64,000 nucleotides of DNA from Sphingomonas parva (ex Maeng et al. 2020) (GTDB taxonomy: Bacteria; Pseudomonadota; Alphaproteobacteria; Sphingomonadales; Sphingomonadaceae): the NCBI RefSeq assembly GCF_004564275.1, contig NZ_SPDV01000010.1, forward strand, positions 62,001 to 126,000, given 5' to 3'. Position numbers and translations under genes: made by a program. How positions within the stretch are numbered: position 1 is the first letter of the stretch; every line of letters starts with the position of its first letter. The notes under the pieces are model-generated. The model did not search any database and was not told the DNA's origin. It was given only the letters and a program-made list of their open reading frames with translations. This document shows positions 7,797-17,148 of the stretch, one piece after another.

Positions 7797-9578
7797 ATGA
7801 TGACCCGCACGCCCGCCCGCCCCTTCCGCTCCCGCGAATGGTTCGATGCGCCCGGCCGGAGCGACATGACGGCGCTCTACCTCGAGCGGTTCATGAACTA
7901 CGGCATCACCCCCGATGAGCTGCGCTGCGGCAAGCCGATCATCGGCATCGCCCAATCCGGTTCCGACATCGCGCCGTGCAACCGCATCCATCTCGAGCTC
8001 GCCGACCGGATCCGCGCGGGCATCCGGGACGCCGGCGGAATTCCGATGGAATTCCCGATGCACCCGATCTTCGAGAATTGCCGGCGCCCGACCGCGGCGC
8101 TCGACCGCAACCTCTCCTACATGACCCTGGTCGAGATCCTGAACGGCTATCCGATCGACGGCGTGGTGATCACCACCGGCTGCGACAAGACCACGCCGGC
8201 GGGCATCATGGCCGCGTCGACCGTCGACATCCCGGCGATTACGCTCAACGGCGGGCCGATGCTCGACGGGTGGCACGAGAACGAGCTGGTCGGCTCCGGC
8301 ACCGTGATCTGGCGCTCGCGCCGCCTGCTCGGCGCGGGCAAGATCGACGAGGAGGAGTTCCTCCGCCGTGCCGCCGACAGCGCGCCTTCCGCGGGGCATT
8401 GCAACACCATGGGGACGGCCTCCACGATGAACGCGATCTCCGAGGCGCTCGGCATGTCGCTGCCGGGCAATGCCGCCATTCCCGCGCCGTACCGCGAGCG
8501 CGGCCAGATGGCCTATGAGACCGGCCGCCGCGCCGTCGAGATCGCCTATGACGACCTGCGCCCGTCGAAGATCCTGACGCGGGAGTCGTTCCTCAACGCG
8601 ATCCGCGTCACGACCGCGATCGGCGGATCGAGCAACGCCCAGCCGCACATCGTCGCCATGGCCCGCCACGCCGGCGTCGAGATCCGTCACGAGGACTGGA
8701 TGGAGCACGGCTACGACCTGCCGCTGCTCGTCAACATGCAGCCGGCGGGCAAATATCTCTCGGAGCGCTTCCACCGGGCTGGTGGCGTCCCCGCCGTGAT
8801 GTGGGAGCTGCTCAAGGCCGGCAAGCTCGACGGCGGCCAGATGACGGTGACCGGCCGCACCCAGGCCGAGAATCTCGAAGGCCGGGAAGCGAAGGACCGG
8901 GAGGTGATCCTGCCGTTCGACAAGCCGCTGAAGGAGCGCGCGGGATTCCTGGTGCTCAAGGGCAACCTGTTCGACTTCGCGATCATGAAGACGAGCGTGA
9001 TCTCGGAGGAGTTCCGGCGGCGCTACCTGGCCGAGCCGGGCCGCGAAGGAATTTTCGAGGCGCGGGCGATCGTGTTCGACGGATCCGACGACTACCACCA
9101 CCGCATCAACGATCCAGGGCTCGACATCGACGAGCATTGCATCCTCGTCATCCGCGGCTCGGGCCCACAGGGCTGGCCGGGATCGGCGGAGGTGGTGAAC
9201 ATGCAGCCGCCGGACGCCCTTCTCCAGCGCGGCATCACCAGCCTTCCGACGCTCGGCGACGGCCGCCAGTCGGGGACGTCCGACAGCCCCTCGATCCTCA
9301 ACGCCTCCCCGGAGAGCGCGGTCGGCGGCGGCCTCGCCTGGCTGCGCACCGGCGACACCATCCGCATCGATCTCAACACCGGCCGCTGCGATGCCTTGGT
9401 CGAAGAGGCCGAGATCGCCCGACGCGAGGGCGAGGGCATCCCGGAAACGCCGGCCAGCAACACGCCCTGGGAAGCGCTCTATCGCGAGAAGACCGGGCAG
9501 CTGTCGGAGGGCGGCGTGCTCGAGTTCGCGATCGACTATCGCGGTACCTCGAAGAAGGTGCCGCGCCACAACCATTGA
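7797..9578 (+). CDS. xylD: D-xylonate dehydratase (Weimberg pathway)
   Basis: A 593-residue IlvD/Edd-family Fe-S dehydratase. It converts D-xylonate to 2-keto-3-deoxy-D-xylonate in the cytoplasm. I recognise very close similarity over its whole length to Caulobacter XylD, including MTALYLERFMNYGITP near the start and the C-terminus LPRHNH/VPRHNH. Candidate Fe-S ligands are C61 (DIAPCN), C129 (TTGCDKTTP) and C202 (AGHCNTMG), one residue later than in Caulobacter because the gene opens with ATGATG. The start at 7797 or 7800 cannot be separated. It is the second gene of xylE-xylD; the other pathway genes are on the opposite strand at 16276-19120. Confidence 0.95.
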   Translation: MMTRTPARPFRSREWFDAPGRSDMTALYLERFMNYGITPDELRCGKPIIGIAQSGSDIAPCNRIHLELADRIRAGIRDAGGIPMEFPMHPIFENCRRPTAALDRNLSYMTLVEILNGYPIDGVVITTGCDKTTPAGIMAASTVDIPAITLNGGPMLDGWHENELVGSGTVIWRSRRLLGAGKIDEEEFLRRAADSAPSAGHCNTMGTASTMNAISEALGMSLPGNAAIPAPYRERGQMAYETGRRAVEIAYDDLRPSKILTRESFLNAIRVTTAIGGSSNAQPHIVAMARHAGVEIRHEDWMEHGYDLPLLVNMQPAGKYLSERFHRAGGVPAVMWELLKAGKLDGGQMTVTGRTQAENLEGREAKDREVILPFDKPLKERAGFLVLKGNLFDFAIMKTSVISEEFRRRYLAEPGREGIFEARAIVFDGSDDYHHRINDPGLDIDEHCILVIRGSGPQGWPGSAEVVNMQPPDALLQRGITSLPTLGDGRQSGTSDSPSILNASPESAVGGGLAWLRTGDTIRIDLNTGRCDALVEEAEIARREGEGIPETPASNTPWEALYREKTGQLSEGGVLEFAIDYRGTSKKVPRHNH

Positions 9579-9820
9579 GGTCGGGGCCGCCGGGCTGCTT
9601 CGGCGGGAGGCCGATCCGCGTCACGCACGAACGGCGCCGACCTTGGATCTGCGCGTCATCGGACGCGAGCAAAGGACGGGCCACCGCCGATGCGGTCGAG
9701 TGGACGGCGCGGCTCTGGGACGGTGCGGTTCGCGCCAAGCCGAGTCCCGCTCCGCCTAGACCGCGGCGCGCTCACTTCGCCTGACCCGAGAATTTCGGAT
9801 CGGTCGCTTATTGCCGAAGG

Positions 9821-10792
9821 TCAGCGCACCGCCGGTGCGGTTGCTCCCCCGGAAACGTCTGCCGGAGCGCTTTCGCCGTCGGCGAGGCTCGCGGCCGGCG
9901 TGGCTGCGCCGATGCGGCGCTCGATGATTGCGACCAGCTGGATCGAGAACCAGGCGAGCGCGACACCGCCCAGAATATCGACCACATAATGGCCGCCGAA
10001 GAAGGTCGCGGAAACGAGCATGGCGCTGTTGATGGCGAACATCGGCGCGCGCAGCGGCCTGAGCGGCCATGCGCCCCAGATGAACAGGAAGGCGGCGCTG
10101 GCATGGAAGCTGGGAAACGTGACGATCCCCTGCAGCCGATCGATGTGGACATGCGCCATGGTGCCGGCGCGCAATTGGTGGATCGCCTCGAGGTAGCGCA
10201 AAGGTCCGTCGCCCCACGCGTGTCGGCGATCGGGCATGAAGTGCTGGAACGCCGATTCGGCAGGGAAGGCGGCGAACAGCAGGTTGGTGAGCAGCACGGC
10301 GAGCGCATAGGCGAGCAGGAAGCGATAGGCGTCGGACGATCGGCCCGTCAGGACGAGCGCGGGAAGGAGGATCAACGGGCTGAGGAAGAAGGACGCGTAG
10401 GCGGCACGGCCCAGCTCCATCATCCAGCCGTGCTGCTCGGCCGCGAGCCTGATCTTCAGCCAGTCGAAGCCGAGCATCGCGTCCAGCCGCACAAGCAGAT
10501 CGTCGGTATAGCCGCTGGTCGAGCCCATGGCGGCATAGCTGAGCAGCGCGCCAGAATAGCCGACGGCGGCGAGCAGAAAAAGCAGCTCGAGCAGGTCCAG
10601 CAGGCGCCTCACCCACAACGCCCAGGTCGGCTTGCGCAGATAGGCGAGACCGGCAAGGCTGATCATCGACAGCGCGATCGGAGCGGAAGACAGGCCGACG
10701 CCGATCCCCAGCCGCCAGCAGCCGAGCCAGGCAACCGCCGTGCATGCCAGCACGCCCGCCCACAACATCCTGCGTGTCTGCTCGACCACCAT
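9821..10792 (-). CDS. PAP2-superfamily membrane phosphatase / lipid phosphotransferase
   Basis: A 323-residue integral membrane protein with about six to eight membrane segments. The C-terminal half carries PAP2 motifs: TFPSFHASAAF (variant of PSGH) and FFGGHYVVDILGG (SRxxxxxHxxxD type). The motifs resemble the PAP2_3 group, which includes inositolphosphorylceramide-synthase-like enzymes. The substrate is probably a lipid phosphate, inferred from the family only. ATG 10792 follows AGGAAG at good spacing. About 240 bp with no recognisable feature separate its end from xylD, with which it converges. Confidence 0.75.
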   Translation of the reverse strand: MVVEQTRRMLWAGVLACTAVAWLGCWRLGIGVGLSSAPIALSMISLAGLAYLRKPTWALWVRRLLDLLELLFLLAAVGYSGALLSYAAMGSTSGYTDDLLVRLDAMLGFDWLKIRLAAEQHGWMMELGRAAYASFFLSPLILLPALVLTGRSSDAYRFLLAYALAVLLTNLLFAAFPAESAFQHFMPDRRHAWGDGPLRYLEAIHQLRAGTMAHVHIDRLQGIVTFPSFHASAAFLFIWGAWPLRPLRAPMFAINSAMLVSATFFGGHYVVDILGGVALAWFSIQLVAIIERRIGAATPAASLADGESAPADVSGGATAPAVR

Positions 10793-10926
10793 CGCGCTTC
10801 CTGCTCCGCCTCCCCGGGCTCCGTCCCAAGGGCGCACGTTAGAGGAGGCAGAGTGGCAAAGAGTGGTTAACGAGTGATTTCAGGGCAGGACTGCAAGGCG
10901 CGAACCCTCGCCGCCCGGCAGGGAGA

Positions 10927-11256
10927 TCAGGCGGCGAGCGGCATCCTCTCCGGCTCCGCAGAGCATTCCACCACCTCCGGCTTGGCCGGACGGCGCCGAA
11001 CCAGCGCCGTCGCGGCGGCGGCCGCGCTGCGCAGCGTCCAGCTACGGGGGCGGGCGGGGACGAGCAGGCGGGAGATGGCGACGAGCACGCCGAGGCCGAG
11101 GTAGGCGGCGAAGGTCCACAGCGGGCTGAACAGGACGGGCACCGCGAACGCCATGCGCAGATAGAGCGGATTGAAGCCAAAATCGTCGCCGAGGGCCTGG
11201 CAGACGCCGAGCATGGTGTCCTCACGGAAGAGCACGGCAGGATTGGAAGCGGGCAT
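10927..11256 (-). CDS. PspC-domain membrane protein
   Basis: A 109-residue protein. Residues 8-65 form a PspC domain (FREDTMLGVCQALGDDFG, then NPLYLRMAF and one hydrophobic segment). PspC proteins sit in the inner membrane and take part in envelope stress responses. The C-terminal 40 residues are basic and Ala-rich, without a recognised domain. ATG 11256 is preceded by AAGGAG at ideal spacing. No pspA, pspB or pspF is nearby, so it stands alone, as often in sphingomonads. Confidence 0.75.
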   Translation of the reverse strand: MPASNPAVLFREDTMLGVCQALGDDFGFNPLYLRMAFAVPVLFSPLWTFAAYLGLGVLVAISRLLVPARPRSWTLRSAAAAATALVRRRPAKPEVVECSAEPERMPLAA

Positions 11257-11530
11257 CGAAGAACTCCTTGGCGGCACCGGCTCGGCCGGGGGTTGATGCA
11301 GATCCCTCAGCAGGACTCGTGCCAAAATCAGGCGTCCCTTGGATTTCAGCGACTTAGCGGGACATGAACTCCCCGCCACCGGGGCACGGCGACGAGAGCA
11401 TTCCCAAATGTTGGCGGAAATCCCCAAGCGGCCGCCCCCCCAGGCCCGCGCCGTTCACCGCCGAAATGCCCCCGGGCAAGCTGCACCCTCCGAACGCCGC
11501 CGCCGAACGATCGAGGTTAATCGCTCTATA

Positions 11531-14335
11531 ATGATTGCAGCGGCCGCCAACGGGCACCCGCGTCGGCGCCGGATGGCGTCCGCTTTCGAGGATATCTACA
11601 CCGTGCCGACCCGGCATCTCCGCCAGAGCCCGACTGCAGTCCGCATCCGCCTCACGGCCGCCGCTTTCGGTGCCGTGATGGGGACGCTCGTCCTGTTCGG
11701 TTGGGCCGCGGGCTACGACTCTCTGACCCGGATCTTTCCGAAACTCAGCGCGATGAACCCAATGACGGCGATCTGCGTCATTCTGGCGGCGGCCGCCCTC
11801 GCCTTGCGGCCGCGACCGGACGCGCGCTGGATTCGCGTGCTTGCAAGCCTGATCGTCGCGACAGGCGCGGCCAAGCTCGCGCAGCTCGGGCTTGGCCTTC
11901 CGGCCGGCGTCGATCAGCTTCTGTTCCCCGATCAACTCGGGCGCGCAGTCGATCTTCCTCCCAGTCGCATGGCGCCCAACACCGCGTTTGCCCTGGTCCT
12001 GACCGGCGGAGCCCTGATCGCCAGCGGCGCCCGAAATGCGCGCGCGATCCTGCTCTCGCAGGCCGCGAGCATCCTGATCATCGCGATCACGCTCTTCGCG
12101 ATGATCGGCTACATCCTGAACCTCGTTGCGCTTTATGAGGTGCGCACCTTCAACGCGATGGCCCTGCACGCCGCCATTGCGCTCTTCAGCATCGCGGCCG
12201 GCATCATCAGCATCAACCCCGACGTCGGCGTGGTGCGGATCCTCGGAGACAAGGGCCCGGCCGGAGCGCTTGCCCGCAACCTGCTCCCTTTCGTGCTTCT
12301 GGTGCCTGTCCTCGTCGGCATGTTGCGCGTCAGCGGCGAGAGCTTCGGCTTCTACGGGACGCAGCACGGCGTCGCCATCCAGGTGTTCGCCAATGTTCTG
12401 GTCACCTTCGCGCTGCTGATGAGCAGCATCGTCGCGCTTCACCGCAGCGATCAGTCGCGCCGCGCGCGCGAGGCCGCAGTGGCCCGCAGCGAAGATCGCT
12501 ATCGCCTGGCGGAGCGTATCGGACGGGTCGGCCATTGGCGCTACGACTTCGAGACGGGAACGGTCGACTGGTCGGACGAGCTTCGCGTCATCTGCGGACT
12601 GCCGGTCGGTACCGAGCCGTCGCTCGACACCGCCTTCGATCTCTACCACCCCGATGACGCCGCCGCCGCGCGCAGCGTCGTCGAGCAGGCGCTGCGAGAG
12701 GGCTGCGGCTGGGACACGACCCGCCGGATCTATCGACCGGATGGGGAGCTCCGCTTCATCCGATCGCACGGCGCGTGCGAGCGCGGCGAGGACGGCGCGG
12801 TCAGGGCGGTGTTCGGCGTGTTCGTCGACGTCACCGAGCTCGAGCTCGCCCGCCAGGAAGCCGAGGCGGCGACCGCATCCAAAGCCTCCTTCCTCGCGAA
12901 CATGAGCCATGAGATCCGTACCCCGATGAACGGCGTACTCGGCTTCTCGGAGCTGCTGCTCGACACGGAGCTGGCCAGCGAACAGAGGCGTCATGTGACG
13001 CTGATCCGCGAATCGGCCCAGGCGCTGCTGAAGCTGCTCAACGACATCCTCGACATCTCCAAGATCGACGCCGGCCAGCTCGAGATCGCCGAGGAGCCGT
13101 TCAACGTGCGCCACGGCCTTCGGCAATGTATCCGGCTGATGACGCCGATGGCTGAGCAGAAGGGGCTGACGCTGCGCGCTGCGCTCGACTCCAGCTTCCC
13201 TTCCGACATCGTCGTGGACGGCCTGCGCCTGCGCCAGATCGTCCTCAATCTGCTCGGCAACGCGGTGAAGTTCACGCAGCGGGGATCGGTTACCGTCTCC
13301 CTCGGCGAGGGCGCCGACATGAACGGCCTGCGCACGATCGTGATCAAGGTCGCGGACACCGGCGTCGGCATCGCCGAGGAGCGGATGGCAGCCATTTTCG
13401 ACGCCTTCGTGCAGGCCGACATTTCGATCTCGCGGCGCTTCGGCGGATCGGGGCTGGGCCTGAGCATCAGCCGGCACCTGGCGGGGCTGATGGGCGGCGC
13501 CATCGCGCTCGAGAGCAAGCTCGGGCGCGGCACCACCGTAACCCTGACTCTCCCGTTGACCGAAGCCCCTGCCCGCGCCGCGACGGGCGATGGGCTTCTC
13601 CCCCTCGCCCCGGACGGGCCGGTGCGCAGCGGATCGATCCTTCTCGTCGAGGACATCGACATCAACCAGGAGCTCGTGACCGGCATGCTCGGGCGCCTGG
13701 GGCACCGCGTCGAGGTCGTCTCGAACGGCGAAGAGGCGCTGCACCGCGCCGCCCGCCTCACCGACGACCCTGACGCCTGGGACCTGATCCTGATGGACGT
13801 GCAGATGCCGGTCATGGACGGCCTCACCGCCACCCGCGCGATCCGCGCCCTGGGCGGCCGCGCCAGGACCATCCCGATCGTCGCGCTGACCGCCAGCGCC
13901 TTCGCCGCCGAGATCCAGGAATGCCGCGATGCCGGCATGGACGATCATCTGGCCAAACCGATCGCGATCCTCGATCTCGCCGCGGCGGTGGCCCGCTGGC
14001 TGGCCACCCCGACACCGGTGCCCGCGCCGGCCGAGGACGTCGCCATGTCGTCGCTCGCGCAGCGTTTTGCCGACCGCTGCCGGGAGTCTGCCCACCGCCT
14101 CGCCACGATCACGGCCGCCTTGCCGGAGGCCGCTGCGGACGAGGTCGACGCGCTTCTCGCCGAGGCCCAGGCCATCGCGCATATCCTGGCCGGCAGCGCA
14201 GGCATGTTCGGGGCCGATGCCCTCGGCAGCCTCGCCAGCGCCAGCGAGGAAGAGATCAAGGCGGTGCGGGAGAGAGCCGACGCCCGGGCGGCCGCACCAC
14301 GGCCGATCGAAGCACTTGCCGCCGCGCTCGGCTAG
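11531..14335 (+). CDS. Hybrid sensor histidine kinase with REC and Hpt domains
   Basis: About 934 residues from ATG 11531 (ATG 11573 is also possible; the frame is open to 11339). Order: an N-terminal membrane region of several helices (about 40-310), a PAS/PAC sensor domain (about 320-440), HisKA with phosphoacceptor H460 (FLANMSHEIRTP), HATPase_c (NLLGNAVKFT, DTGVGI, GSGLGLSI), a receiver domain with D756 (LILMDVQMP), and a C-terminal Hpt-like domain with H884 (AHILAGSAGMFG). All residues of an ArcB/BvgS-type phosphorelay appear present in one chain. No response regulator is adjacent, so output and signal are unknown. It ends 1 bp before the convergent esterase gene. Confidence 0.87.
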   Translation: MIAAAANGHPRRRRMASAFEDIYTVPTRHLRQSPTAVRIRLTAAAFGAVMGTLVLFGWAAGYDSLTRIFPKLSAMNPMTAICVILAAAALALRPRPDARWIRVLASLIVATGAAKLAQLGLGLPAGVDQLLFPDQLGRAVDLPPSRMAPNTAFALVLTGGALIASGARNARAILLSQAASILIIAITLFAMIGYILNLVALYEVRTFNAMALHAAIALFSIAAGIISINPDVGVVRILGDKGPAGALARNLLPFVLLVPVLVGMLRVSGESFGFYGTQHGVAIQVFANVLVTFALLMSSIVALHRSDQSRRAREAAVARSEDRYRLAERIGRVGHWRYDFETGTVDWSDELRVICGLPVGTEPSLDTAFDLYHPDDAAAARSVVEQALREGCGWDTTRRIYRPDGELRFIRSHGACERGEDGAVRAVFGVFVDVTELELARQEAEAATASKASFLANMSHEIRTPMNGVLGFSELLLDTELASEQRRHVTLIRESAQALLKLLNDILDISKIDAGQLEIAEEPFNVRHGLRQCIRLMTPMAEQKGLTLRAALDSSFPSDIVVDGLRLRQIVLNLLGNAVKFTQRGSVTVSLGEGADMNGLRTIVIKVADTGVGIAEERMAAIFDAFVQADISISRRFGGSGLGLSISRHLAGLMGGAIALESKLGRGTTVTLTLPLTEAPARAATGDGLLPLAPDGPVRSGSILLVEDIDINQELVTGMLGRLGHRVEVVSNGEEALHRAARLTDDPDAWDLILMDVQMPVMDGLTATRAIRALGGRARTIPIVALTASAFAAEIQECRDAGMDDHLAKPIAILDLAAAVARWLATPTPVPAPAEDVAMSSLAQRFADRCRESAHRLATITAALPEAAADEVDALLAEAQAIAHILAGSAGMFGADALGSLASASEEEIKAVRERADARAAAPRPIEALAAALG

Positions 14336-14336
14336 C

Positions 14337-16256
14337 TCAGCGGATCGGCAGCTCGAACGGCCCCGGCGGCAGCAGCGCCTCGTCGTAGAGATTGGTGACC
14401 GGCGCTTCGCTCCAGGCGTAGCGGACGCGGGTCGCGGGCCGTCCGTCGTCGGCGAGGCGGACGACGTTCCCGTCCGGAATCGCGTCTGCGTAGCGGCAGC
14501 TCTGCTGGTCTTCGCCGCAAAGCTCGAATGCGAGCGCCCGGGTTCCGCTCCACGGCACGAGCTTGCCGGTCACCCCGGTGAAGCGAACGAGGATGGCGCC
14601 TGCGCTGCGCTCGGCGGTCGCCGCGGCGGGCCCGACCGGTTCGTCATGACCGTAAGCGGCATGGCGGGCGGCGCGCGCCAGGCGGCGGCCGACCTCCTGC
14701 TTGTTGGCCGGGTGGATGTCGGTCCGCTCACCAAGGTCCATCGCAACCACCAGCGCCGCGTCGGGATCGCGTCGCGCGCCGATCCGCTGCTGCTCGCGCA
14801 GCTCCGCCCAGCCGCTCGGGCGCGGCCCGGTCTGCGGCGCGCCGTAATTGGCGAGGCTGACGATCAGGAACGGCAGCTTCGGCGCCTCGAACTGCTTGCG
14901 CCAGCTCGCCATCAGCGCGCCGAGCTTGGCGGCGTAGGGACGATTGTTGCCGACATCGGACTCGCCCTGGTACCAGGCCGCACCCTTGAGGCCATAGGGG
15001 CCGAGCGGCGCGATCATCGCGTTGTAGATCAACGATGCGCCGGCATTGCTGTCCCACGGCGGCCGCGGCGGATCGGTCACGCCCGCCGGTGCGACGGAAT
15101 ATTCCCAGCCGTCCCCGAGGCTCTTCGTTTCGCCGCCGGCAATCGCGAGGCTGAGCACGCTTGCGGGGCCCTGGAACCCGCCGTAGCCCCAGCTGTCGGC
15201 GATCGCGACGAGGATCTCGTTCTCCCCCGCGCGGAGCAGCCGAGCGGGCAGCTTGTACTGGCGCTTCAGATCCCAGCCGAAGCTGTTGCCGACCGGAACG
15301 CCGTTGACGAATGTCTCGTCGGCATCGTCGATGACGCCCAGCGAGAGGGTCGCGCCCCAGGCGGCTTCCGCGGCGGTGAGCGTCACCTTGCGCCGCGCCC
15401 AGACCAGGCCGTTATAGTCCTTGAACGCCGGATCGCCCCAGCCCTCCCAGTAAGCGGCCGTCGGCATCGGCTTCCAGGCCAACGCCCTGCTGTCACGCCA
15501 CGGCTCGGTGCCGGTCCGTTCCTTCCACCAGCTCTCCCAGCGCGTGCCGAACCGAAGGTTCGCCGCGAGCGGATCCCGCTGGTAGAGCGCCAGCAGGCCG
15601 GCATTCTCCTTTTCGAAAGGCTCGGCCGACGTGAGGTCGATCCAGGGCGAGATCTGGGTGCCGCCCCAACTCGAATGAATCAGGCCCAGCGGCACCTTTT
15701 CGGAGGCGCGAAGGTCGCGGGCCATGAAATAGCAGGCGGCGGAGAAGCCGGGGACGCTCTCCGGCGTCAGCAGCGACCAGGCGATCGCATCCGCGAACTT
15801 CGATTGGGGCGAGAGGCTGGTCCTTCTCTGCACCGTCAGCAGCCGCACCTCGGGATCGTTCGCGGCGGCGATGTCCGTATCGGCGTTGAGCGCGCGGCGG
15901 ACGGGATATTCCATGTTCGACTGACCGGAGCAGAGCCAGACGTCGCCGACCAGCAGATCGCTTGCGCGCGCCGCGGCGGCGTCTTTGCCGGACGCTACCA
16001 GCGTATAGGGTCCTCCGGCCTGCATCGACGGCAGGTCGACGCGCCACCGTCCATCCTTGCCGGTGGTGGCGGTGCGGCTAACAGCCGCGAGCGTCACGGT
16101 GACCTTCTCGCCCGGATCGGCCGTTCCCCAGACGGCGATCGGCTTTCCGCGCTGGAGCACGGCATGATCGGAGAAGAGCGGATCGAGCACCGGCGCCGCG
16201 CCCGCGGCGGCAGGAACGAGAGCGGCGGCGAGGAACAGGCTCAAGCGTCGAGTCAT
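14337..16256 (-). CDS. Exported sialate O-acetylesterase-family carbohydrate esterase
   Basis: A 639-residue protein with a signal peptide (residues 1-20, cut near AAGAAP). The SGNH-type esterase fold shows LCSGQSNMEYP (nucleophile Ser) and ERTDIHPANKQ (Asp and His of the triad). As is usual in this family, a jelly-roll ligand-binding segment is inserted (about residues 280-380, with DDADETFVNGVPVG). It is the last gene of xylX-xylB-xylC-esterase, 19 bp after xylC. The context suggests removal of O-acetyl groups from xylan fragments rather than from sialic acid (inference). Confidence 0.85.
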   Translation of the reverse strand: MTRRLSLFLAAALVPAAAGAAPVLDPLFSDHAVLQRGKPIAVWGTADPGEKVTVTLAAVSRTATTGKDGRWRVDLPSMQAGGPYTLVASGKDAAAARASDLLVGDVWLCSGQSNMEYPVRRALNADTDIAAANDPEVRLLTVQRRTSLSPQSKFADAIAWSLLTPESVPGFSAACYFMARDLRASEKVPLGLIHSSWGGTQISPWIDLTSAEPFEKENAGLLALYQRDPLAANLRFGTRWESWWKERTGTEPWRDSRALAWKPMPTAAYWEGWGDPAFKDYNGLVWARRKVTLTAAEAAWGATLSLGVIDDADETFVNGVPVGNSFGWDLKRQYKLPARLLRAGENEILVAIADSWGYGGFQGPASVLSLAIAGGETKSLGDGWEYSVAPAGVTDPPRPPWDSNAGASLIYNAMIAPLGPYGLKGAAWYQGESDVGNNRPYAAKLGALMASWRKQFEAPKLPFLIVSLANYGAPQTGPRPSGWAELREQQRIGARRDPDAALVVAMDLGERTDIHPANKQEVGRRLARAARHAAYGHDEPVGPAAATAERSAGAILVRFTGVTGKLVPWSGTRALAFELCGEDQQSCRYADAIPDGNVVRLADDGRPATRVRYAWSEAPVTNLYDEALLPPGPFELPIR

Positions 16257-16275
16257 GGCGGCCCCGGTCTAAGGA

Positions 16276-17148
16276 TCAGAGAGAGATGAGCGCTCCCGGC
16301 GTCCCCGGGACGTCGACGCGAACGGCGAACAGATTGCCGGCCTCCGGCTGGTCGGCGAGGTCCTGCGGCTTCAATCCCTGCTGCGCGCTCGTCGCATAGA
16401 GCGTTCGCAGGTCCTCGCCGCCGAACGCGACCTTGGTGATGTTCGAGGTCGGGAAGCGGATCCGGTCGATCAGCTCGCCCGCGGGGGAGTAGCGCCGCGC
16501 TTCCCAGCCGAAGTACAGCCCGATCCAGACGCAGCCCTCCGCATCGACCGTCGGCCCGTCGGGGAATCCGTCCTTGCCGTCGATCCGGACGAACGGCCGC
16601 GAAGCGCCAAGGCTGCCGTCTTCGGCAATGTCGCAGGCGTGGATGAGCCCGGCGAGGGTGTCGACATGATAGAGGATGCGGCCGTCCGGAGACACGGCCG
16701 GCCCGTTGGTGATCGTGACCGCGGGAAGGCCCGCGTCACCCACCCGCCCGTCGTTCAGGCGGTAGAAGCGGCCCGTCGGCGCTTCCTCCGAATTGTCCAT
16801 CGTGCCGAACCACAGGCGCCCAAACGGATCGACGACCCCATCATTGATCCGGTTGCCGGGCAGATCGCCTTCAACCGAGGCGAGGAGCGAGAAAGCGCCC
16901 GATTGCTCGGAGAAATGGTGAAGGCCGCTTTGCAGGCCGGCGACGAAGCCGCCGCGGCTGGCGGGAAGCAGGAAGCCGATCTGCTCCGGGCTGTCCCAGC
17001 TCCGCTTGGCGCCGCTCGCCGGGTCGAACCGGTGGATCTTCTGCCGCTTGATGTCGACGAACCAGAGGGCCCGATCCCGCTCGACCCAGACCGGCCCCTC
17101 GCCGAGCTCGGCGCCGACGCCCCAGACGCTCTCCGGCGCGGCCGACAT
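16276..17148 (-). CDS. xylC: D-xylono-lactonase (SMP-30/gluconolactonase family)
   Basis: A 290-residue six-bladed beta-propeller of the SMP-30/gluconolactonase family. It hydrolyses D-xylono-lactone to D-xylonate, the second Weimberg step. Family marks are LGEGPVWVERD (metal-binding Glu), LWFVDIKRQKIHRFDP, LWFGTMD, TITNGPAVSPDGRILYHVDT and FPDGPTVDAEGCVWI. It resembles Caulobacter XylC along its length. Its ATG shares one base with the stop codon of xylB (TGATG), which indicates translational coupling. Confidence 0.9.
   Translation of the reverse strand: MSAAPESVWGVGAELGEGPVWVERDRALWFVDIKRQKIHRFDPASGAKRSWDSPEQIGFLLPASRGGFVAGLQSGLHHFSEQSGAFSLLASVEGDLPGNRINDGVVDPFGRLWFGTMDNSEEAPTGRFYRLNDGRVGDAGLPAVTITNGPAVSPDGRILYHVDTLAGLIHACDIAEDGSLGASRPFVRIDGKDGFPDGPTVDAEGCVWIGLYFGWEARRYSPAGELIDRIRFPTSNITKVAFGGEDLRTLYATSAQQGLKPQDLADQPEAGNLFAVRVDVPGTPGALISL

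Noticed and set aside
11354-14182. 942-codon minus-strand frame opposite the hybrid kinase
   Set aside because: An antisense shadow; the plus strand carries all kinase motifs in order.
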